Positions 59,078 through 64,000 of a stretch of 64,000 nucleotides of DNA are shown here, in pieces (within the stretch, counting starts at the first letter, position 1; every line of letters starts with the position of its first letter). Source of the DNA: Planctomycetales bacterium 71-10 (GTDB lineage Bacteria > Planctomycetota > Planctomycetia > Isosphaerales > Isosphaeraceae); the NCBI GenBank assembly GCA_001898385.1, contig MKTT01000089.1, positions 113,204 to 177,203 of the forward strand, written 5' to 3'. Below the pieces are notes generated by a model, which ran no database searches, had not been told where the DNA came from, and worked only from the letters and a program-made list of their open reading frames with translations. The position numbers and the translations under genes are program-made.

Positions 59078-60879
59078 TCCTCAAGGAACTCGCCGACCTC
59101 GCCCGCCGCGACGGCCTCCTCGAAGACCCCGACTTCGAACCCAAGCCCGTCCGGTGGGTCGTCAACCTCGGCCGGGGGGGGAAGTTCCTGAACGTGACCG
59201 AGACGATGGGGACGGATGCGAAAGGCAAACCGCGCCCCCAGGTCGCCCAGGTCCCCATCTCCAGGGCGAGGACGAGCGGATCGGTCGCCTGCTTCCTGGT
59301 CGACAAGCCCGAATACGCCCTGGGCTACGACCCCGACGACAACCCCCGGAAGGTCGCCAAGCTCGACTTCCACCGCCAGTTGTTCCGCGAGTTCGCCGAG
59401 AGCGCCCTCGAACCCTCGTCGAACGACCCGGGGCTCAAGGCGCTCGTCGCCTTCCTGGGCGACGACGCGGCCGTCGCGAAGGCCGTCGAGGAGATCCGCG
59501 GCAAGGCCGCCTCCAACGACATGGTGGCGTTCTGCTACATCGCTGGCGAGGATGCCGAGCGGATCCACGACCGGCCGGCCGTGCGAAGCGCCTGGAAGAC
59601 GATGCGAGGTTCGGCCGGGAAGAAGGCCGAGGATCAACCATCCTGCATCGTCTGCGGCCGGGCGTCGGCCCCCGCCGAGAATCTGCCGCTCATCAAGAGG
59701 ATCCCCGGCGGATCGACCGGGGGGATCGCCCTGGTGTCGGCCAACGCCGCCGCCTTCGAATCCTTCGGCCTCACGATCGACGACAGCGCCCCCATCTGTC
59801 AGCCCTGCGCCGACGCCTTCGGCAAGGGGATGAGCCGGCTGTTCCACCCGGAGTACACCGCCCCGGGCGGCGGGACGCTCCCTCGCCGGATGTTCCGCCT
59901 CTCCGAGGACACCGCCGCCGTCTACTGGTCGTCGGGGGCGAAGGAGCACCAGTTCGTGAACGAGTTCGGCGAAATCGACTACGCCGATGCCGAAAAGGCC
60001 GCGCCGTTCTTCGCCGCCGCTGCGAAGGGGAAGGATCTGCCCACGGACGATCCCACGCCGTTCTACGCCCTGATCGTCACGGGCGGTCAGGGGAGGGCGA
60101 CGCTGCGTGGCTACTACCAGTCGACCGTGGGGGAGGTCGCGAGGCACGCCCGGCAGTACCTGGACGATATCCGGATCGTCCGCCGCTACCCGAATTCGCC
60201 CGAATATCCCGCCCTGTCGTGGCTGGTCCGCTCGCTCGCGGCGCAGGGCAAGTCGGAGAACGTCGACGCCGACCTCGCCGGCCGGCTGTTCCTGACGATC
60301 CTCGACGGCTCGCCATTCCCTCGCGAGGTCCTCGCCGCGGCCGTCCGCCGGATCCGCTCCGAGCGCGAGGACTCGCGCGGCGGCAAGCACTCGCGCGAAC
60401 GCCTCGCCCTGATCCGCGCCACGCTGAACCGGTGGGTTCGGCGTGGCGACCCGCGAATCAAGCTCCCCATCCAGAAGGAGGTATCCGAAGTGCTCGACGT
60501 CGAATGCACGAACAACGCGTACTGCCTCGGCCGGCTGTTCGCCGCCCTGGAGAAGATCCAGGCCGATGCCATCGGCAAGCCCAACGCCACGATCACCGAC
60601 CGCTTCTACGGCGCCGCGTCGGCCACGCCGGTCGTCGTCTTCGCCCCGCTGCTCCGCAAGGCGCAGCACCACGTCGCGAAGTTCGAGGAAGGGCTCCAGA
60701 CCTATTGGGGCAAGACCATCCAGTCCATCCTCGCCCTCCTCAAGCCGGCCGATGCATTCCCATCGACGATGACGCTGGAGGAGCAGGGCCTCTTCGCCCT
60801 CGGCTACTACCACCAGCGGGCGGCGCTCTATCAGGGCAAGCCCGCGGAAAAGACCGCCGAGACCCCGGCCTCTGAGTGA
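59074..60879 (+). CDS. cas8c: Type I-C Cas8c (Csd1), large Cascade subunit
   Basis: 601 aa. The start overlaps cas5c (ATGA). The N-terminal half contains the conserved YIAGEDAERIHDRPAVRSAW block and a CxxC...CxxC zinc-type motif (SCIVCGR and ICQPCAD, about 191-248). Cas8c recognises the PAM and positions target DNA. The C-terminal 129 residues are also translated separately, as judged by a strong internal ribosome-binding site, giving Cas11c. Confidence 0.93.
   Translation: MILKELADLARRDGLLEDPDFEPKPVRWVVNLGRGGKFLNVTETMGTDAKGKPRPQVAQVPISRARTSGSVACFLVDKPEYALGYDPDDNPRKVAKLDFHRQLFREFAESALEPSSNDPGLKALVAFLGDDAAVAKAVEEIRGKAASNDMVAFCYIAGEDAERIHDRPAVRSAWKTMRGSAGKKAEDQPSCIVCGRASAPAENLPLIKRIPGGSTGGIALVSANAAAFESFGLTIDDSAPICQPCADAFGKGMSRLFHPEYTAPGGGTLPRRMFRLSEDTAAVYWSSGAKEHQFVNEFGEIDYADAEKAAPFFAAAAKGKDLPTDDPTPFYALIVTGGQGRATLRGYYQSTVGEVARHARQYLDDIRIVRRYPNSPEYPALSWLVRSLAAQGKSENVDADLAGRLFLTILDGSPFPREVLAAAVRRIRSEREDSRGGKHSRERLALIRATLNRWVRRGDPRIKLPIQKEVSEVLDVECTNNAYCLGRLFAALEKIQADAIGKPNATITDRFYGAASATPVVVFAPLLRKAQHHVAKFEEGLQTYWGKTIQSILALLKPADAFPSTMTLEEQGLFALGYYHQRAALYQGKPAEKTAETPASE
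60475..60492 (+). promoter_or_regulatory. Internal ribosome-binding site and GTG start for Cas11c
   Basis: AAGGAGGT at 60475-60482, a near-perfect anti-SD match, stands 7 nt before an in-frame GTG at 60490 inside cas8c. It matches the known internal translation of the small subunit in type I-C systems. Confidence 0.75.
60490..60879 (+). CDS. cas11c: Cas11c small Cascade subunit, translated from within cas8c
   Basis: 129 aa in the cas8c frame, starting at GTG 60490 (LDVECTNNAYCLGRLFAALEK). Size and position match the small subunit produced by internal initiation in characterised I-C systems. It would line the Cascade backbone and contact the non-target strand. Evidence is the strong internal ribosome-binding site plus family knowledge; not seen directly. 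Confidence 0.72.
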   Translation: MLDVECTNNAYCLGRLFAALEKIQADAIGKPNATITDRFYGAASATPVVVFAPLLRKAQHHVAKFEEGLQTYWGKTIQSILALLKPADAFPSTMTLEEQGLFALGYYHQRAALYQGKPAEKTAETPASE

Positions 60880-60922
60880 CCATCGCCCGAATCAACGTCC
60901 ACGAATCAGGAGCCTCTCGATC

Positions 60923-61942
60923 ATGGCCAGCGACGCCGCTCTCCTCGACAAGCGCTACGAGTTCGTCCTCTTCTTCGACGTTCAAGACGGCAACCCCAAC
61001 GGCGACCCCGACGCCGGCAACGCCCCCCGCGTGGATCCCGAGACGGGCCAGGGGCTCGTCACCGACGTCTGCCTCAAGCGCAAGGTCCGCAACTTCGTCC
61101 AGCTCACCCAGGCCGAGGGCGTCGGCGAGGACGCCGCCCCCAAAGCCGGGTTCGAGATCTACGTCAAGGAGAAGGGGATCCTCGCCCTCCGCCAGAAGCG
61201 GGCCTATGAGGCCCTCAAGCTCCAGCCCGACAACAAGCCGTCGACGGTCAAGGAAACTCGCGCCTGGATGTGCAAGACGTTCTTCGACGTCCGCGCCTTC
61301 GGGGCCGTCATGAGCACCGGCAAGGCGGGCGACGAAGACGTCGAGGAGAAGGCGGAGAAGAAAGAGAAGGCCGAGGCCGACAAGAAGGAGAAGAAGAAGC
61401 CCGCCGCCGGCGCGCAGAAGCTCTGGAACTGCGGCCAGGTCCGCGGCCCGATCCAGCTCTCGTTCGCCCGGTCGGTCGAGCCGATCCTGGCGCTGGAGCA
61501 CGCGATCACCCGCGTCGCCCTGACCAACGCCTCGGACACCACCCGCGGCCAGGAGGTCGGCGGCGAGGAGGCCAGCAGCGGCCAGATCGGCCGCAAGTCG
61601 ACGATCCCCTACGGGCTCTACCGCGCCCACGGCTTCGTCTCGCCGTACCTCGCCCGCGACACCGGGTTCACGAAGGCCGACCTGGAGCTGTTCTGGCAGG
61701 CCCTCGTCAACATGTTCGACCACGACCGCTCGGCCTCGCGCGGGCTCATGGCGGCGCGTCGGCTGATCGTCTTCGAGCACGACTCGGCCCTCGGGTCCGC
61801 CCCGGCCCACAAGCTGTTCGACAAGGTCGCGTGCAACCGCAAGGACGCCGACTCGAAGAAGCCGGCGCGGTCGTTCGATGACTACGTCGTGACCGTCGAC
61901 GAGGCCCCGGTCGCCGGCGTGACGGTCCACGAGCGGATCTGA
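60923..61942 (+). CDS. cas7c: Type I-C Cas7c (Csd2), crRNA-binding backbone subunit
   Basis: 339 aa. Conserved RAMP marks are FFDVQDGNPNGDPDAGNAPR (about 18-37), TDVCLKRKVRNFV, WNCGQVRGPIQLSFARSVEPIL and GRKSTIPYGLYRAHGFVSP. A Lys/Glu-rich insert of about 33 residues (134-166, EKAEKKEKAEADKKEKKK-type) stands between AVMSTG and WNCGQVRGP. Several Cas7 copies coat the crRNA. The start has AGGAG upstream. Confidence 0.94.
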   Translation: MASDAALLDKRYEFVLFFDVQDGNPNGDPDAGNAPRVDPETGQGLVTDVCLKRKVRNFVQLTQAEGVGEDAAPKAGFEIYVKEKGILALRQKRAYEALKLQPDNKPSTVKETRAWMCKTFFDVRAFGAVMSTGKAGDEDVEEKAEKKEKAEADKKEKKKPAAGAQKLWNCGQVRGPIQLSFARSVEPILALEHAITRVALTNASDTTRGQEVGGEEASSGQIGRKSTIPYGLYRAHGFVSPYLARDTGFTKADLELFWQALVNMFDHDRSASRGLMAARRLIVFEHDSALGSAPAHKLFDKVACNRKDADSKKPARSFDDYVVTVDEAPVAGVTVHERI

Positions 61943-62017
61943 TCCCGCAACCCGCCGCCCGCGGCCGGGCGCCGAGCAGCCCGGCCGCGGCGACGTCCTC
62001 GAAGGGGAGGGCAGGGG

Positions 62018-62665
62018 ATGGAGGTCGACGATTTGGTGCCGCTCTCGGGGCTGCAACACCTGATCTTCTGCGAGCGCCAGTTCGCGTTGATCCACGTCGA
62101 GCAGGTCTGGGACGAGAACGCGCTGACGGTCTCGGGCAAGTTGCTGCACGAGCGGGCCGACCTGCCGGGGGTTTCCGAGCGGGCCGGGGTCCGCACGGCG
62201 CGGGCGATGGCGCTGAAGTCGGACGCCCTGGGGCTCTCGGGCAAGGCCGACGTGGTGGAGTTCCATCGCGAGGAGGCCGCCGACGGCGCCGTCGCCTGGC
62301 GGCCTTTCCCGGTCGAGTACAAGCACGGCCGGCCCAAGTCCAACGGGGCCGACGAGGTCCAGCTCTGCGCCCAGGCGATGTGCCTGGAGGAGATGCTCGG
62401 CCTCGACGTCCCCCGCGGGGCCCTCTTCTACGGCAAGACCCGGCGTCGCAAGCCGGTCGAGTTCACCCCGGCGCTGCGGGCCCGCGTCGAGGCCGCCGCC
62501 CGGCGCTGCCGCGAGCTGATCGACGCCCGCGAGACGCCCCGCGTCGCCCGCCACAAGGGCTGCGACAAGTGCTCGCTGCTGGAGACCTGCCTCCCCGACG
62601 TCACCGCCGCGCCGGCCGTCGCGGCGCCCCCACGCCTCGCCGAGTGGCCCGCGGAGAAAACCTGA
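62018..62665 (+). CDS. cas4: CRISPR-associated exonuclease Cas4
   Basis: 215 aa. Cys18 (LIFCERQF) and the C-terminal CDKCSLLETC supply the four Fe-S ligands. The RecB-type nuclease core has GKADVVEF and VEYKHGRPK. Cas4 trims prespacers and checks the PAM before integration. cas1 starts 1 nt after its stop. Confidence 0.93.
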   Translation: MEVDDLVPLSGLQHLIFCERQFALIHVEQVWDENALTVSGKLLHERADLPGVSERAGVRTARAMALKSDALGLSGKADVVEFHREEAADGAVAWRPFPVEYKHGRPKSNGADEVQLCAQAMCLEEMLGLDVPRGALFYGKTRRRKPVEFTPALRARVEAAARRCRELIDARETPRVARHKGCDKCSLLETCLPDVTAAPAVAAPPRLAEWPAEKT

Positions 62666-62666
62666 C

Positions 62667-63698
62667 ATGAGCACCTATCGCAACACCCTGTACGTCACCA
62701 CGCCGGGCGCCTACCTGGCGAAGGACGGCGAGAACGTCGCCGTGCGGGTCGAGCGCGAGACCCGGCTGTCGGTCCCGATGCACCACCTCGCCGGCGTGGT
62801 CTGCCTCGGCCCGATCTCGGCCAGCCCGGAGCTGATGGCCGCCTGCCTGGAACGCGGCATCGGCGTGTCGTTCCTGGACATGAACGGCCGCTTCCTGGCG
62901 CGAGTGGAGGGGGAGGCGTCGGGGAACGTCCTGCTCCGCCGCCGCCAGTACCGCCTGGCCGACGACCCGGCGGCGACGGCCGCGCTGGCCCGGTCGTTCG
63001 TGATCGGCAAGGTCTCCAACGCCAGGGCGCTGCTGGTGCGCTCGACCCGCGAGCAGCCCGACCCGCCGCCGGCCCTGCGCGAGGCGTCGGCGAGGCTGGC
63101 CGAACGGCTGTCGGACCTGGAACGCCTGGGGGCGACGACCGCCGACTCGGTGCGCGGCCACGAGGGGGGCGCCGCCGCGACCTACTTCGGGGCCTTCGGG
63201 TCGATGATCCGCTCGCCCGACCCGGCCTTCCGCTTCGCGACGCGGACCCGACGCCCGCCCCGCGACCCGGTCAACGCGATGCTCTCGTTCGTCTACGCCC
63301 TGCTCCGCCACGACTGCCAGTCGGCCCTGGCGGCCGTGGGCCTGGACCCGGGCGTGGGCTACCTGCACGTCGACCGCCCCGGCCGGCCGGGCCTGGCGCT
63401 CGACCTGATGGAGGAGTTCCGCCCCGCCCTGGCCGACCGCCTGGTCCTCGCCCTGATCAACCGCGGCCAGGTCTCGCCACGGGACTTCGTCCGCGACGAG
63501 GCCGGCGGCGTCTCGATGTCCGGCGACGCGAGGAAGACGGTCGTGGTCGCCTATCAGGAGCGCAAGCAGGCGTCCGTGACGCACCCGACGACGGGCGAGG
63601 CGACGACCTACGGCCTGACGCCGCACATCCAGGCCCGGCTCCTGGCCAGGGCGATCCGCGGCGACCTCGAAACCTACCCACCCTTCCTGGTCAGGTGA
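62667..63698 (+). CDS. cas1: CRISPR integrase Cas1 (type I-C)
   Basis: 343 aa. Catalytic residues are visible: Glu in RGHEGGAAATYFGAF, His in GYLHVDRPGRPGLALDLMEEFRP and the following acidic pair. The N-terminal part (NTLYVTTPGAYLAKDGENVAVRVE) is the usual beta domain. Cas1 with Cas2 inserts spacers at the array leader. Confidence 0.95.
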   Translation: MSTYRNTLYVTTPGAYLAKDGENVAVRVERETRLSVPMHHLAGVVCLGPISASPELMAACLERGIGVSFLDMNGRFLARVEGEASGNVLLRRRQYRLADDPAATAALARSFVIGKVSNARALLVRSTREQPDPPPALREASARLAERLSDLERLGATTADSVRGHEGGAAATYFGAFGSMIRSPDPAFRFATRTRRPPRDPVNAMLSFVYALLRHDCQSALAAVGLDPGVGYLHVDRPGRPGLALDLMEEFRPALADRLVLALINRGQVSPRDFVRDEAGGVSMSGDARKTVVVAYQERKQASVTHPTTGEATTYGLTPHIQARLLARAIRGDLETYPPFLVR

Positions 63699-63716
63699 CC
63701 CGCGCGCGAGGCCGCG

Positions 63717-64000
63717 ATGTACATGCTCATCTGCTACGACGTCTCCACCCTGACGCCGGAGGGCCGCCGTCGCCTGCGCAAGGTGGCCCGCCTGTGCAAG
63801 GACTACGGCCAGAGGGTGCAGAAGTCGGTGTTCGAGTGCGACCTCGGCGACGTCCAATGGGCGACCCTCCGCCCCGCGCTGCTGTCCACATTCAACCCCG
63901 ACGAAGACAGCCTGCGCTTCTACAACCTGGGCGAAGACCCGACCCGACGCGTCGAACACCACGGCGTCCGCCCCTCCATCGACTTCGAGGGCCCTCTGAT
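63717..64000 (+). CDS. cas2: CRISPR-associated Cas2, cut by the window end
   Basis: 94 codons are visible from ATG 63717. The N-terminus MYMLICYDVST carries the ferredoxin-fold Asp, followed by RLCKDYGQRVQKSVFECDL and, near the end, RRVEHHGVRPSIDFEGPL. Normal length is about 95-97 aa, so only the last residues are missing. Structural partner of Cas1. A CRISPR array is expected just outside the window. Confidence 0.93.
   Translation, partial: MYMLICYDVSTLTPEGRRRLRKVARLCKDYGQRVQKSVFECDLGDVQWATLRPALLSTFNPDEDSLRFYNLGEDPTRRVEHHGVRPSIDFEGPL

Noticed and set aside
63700..64000. CRISPR array
   Set aside because: No direct repeats are present up to the window end; the cas2 gene is still open at the edge, so an array would be outside.

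Overview
The window is high-GC DNA whose protein content points to a planctomycete, most likely from the Isosphaeraceae/Isosphaerales side (inference). The evidence is two DUF1501 twin-arginine proteins, a PSCyt1/DUF1549/DUF1553 surface protein, a giant PVC-type haem-binding CxxCH protein, ASPIC/FG-GAP proteins, extracytoplasmic sigma factors with long C-terminal extensions, and secreted proteins whose N-termini carry the planctomycetal Arg-rich LExR-type signature.

Layout. 0.2-9.5 kb: a BON lipoprotein-like protein, a membrane protein, DUF1501, an alkylation-repair pair (Ogt and an Ada-AlkA fusion) separated by a MITE-like element, a nitroreductase and a PSCyt/DUF1553 protein. 9.8-12.6 kb: a tightly coupled operon of GT2 glycosyltransferase, LAB_N membrane protein and secreted alpha/beta hydrolase. 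12.6-22.3 kb: a C69 peptidase, an ASPIC/FG-GAP protein, a pseudokinase with a TPR-like tail and a PepSY membrane protein with a probable Fur-controlled promoter. 22.7-29.7 kb: a 1684-aa multidomain redox protein divergent from a TlpA-like thioredoxin protein. 30.2-33.1 kb: a methyltransferase / FAD oxidoreductase / type III polyketide synthase operon. 33.2-43 kb: accessory mixture (GAF membrane protein with an overlapping small ORF, carboxylesterase, AT-rich gap, methyltransferase, second MITE-like copy, EamA transporter, PIN toxin-antitoxin pair, DUF1501, VWA, DinB). 43.1-54.7 kb: MATE pump, ECF sigma factor with a membrane/coiled-coil extension, TPR protein, a small split gene, FdhD/FdhF-like pair, a secreted seven-repeat propeller protein and an endonuclease/phosphatase-family membrane protein.

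55.0-64.0 kb: a type I-C CRISPR-Cas operon in canonical order (cas3, cas5c, cas8c with an internal cas11c, cas7c, cas4, cas1, cas2; cas2 is cut by the window edge, so any array lies outside). The most unusual point of the window is here. A complete ECF-type sigma factor gene sits between cas3 and cas5c on the same strand. An identical 15-nt sequence lies 72 nt upstream of the sigma start and again 77 nt upstream of the cas5c start. This arrangement suggests, but does not prove, a dedicated sigma factor that drives itself and the Cascade/adaptation genes.

No rRNA, tRNA or CRISPR array was recognised. Most long antisense ORFs are GC-driven shadows.
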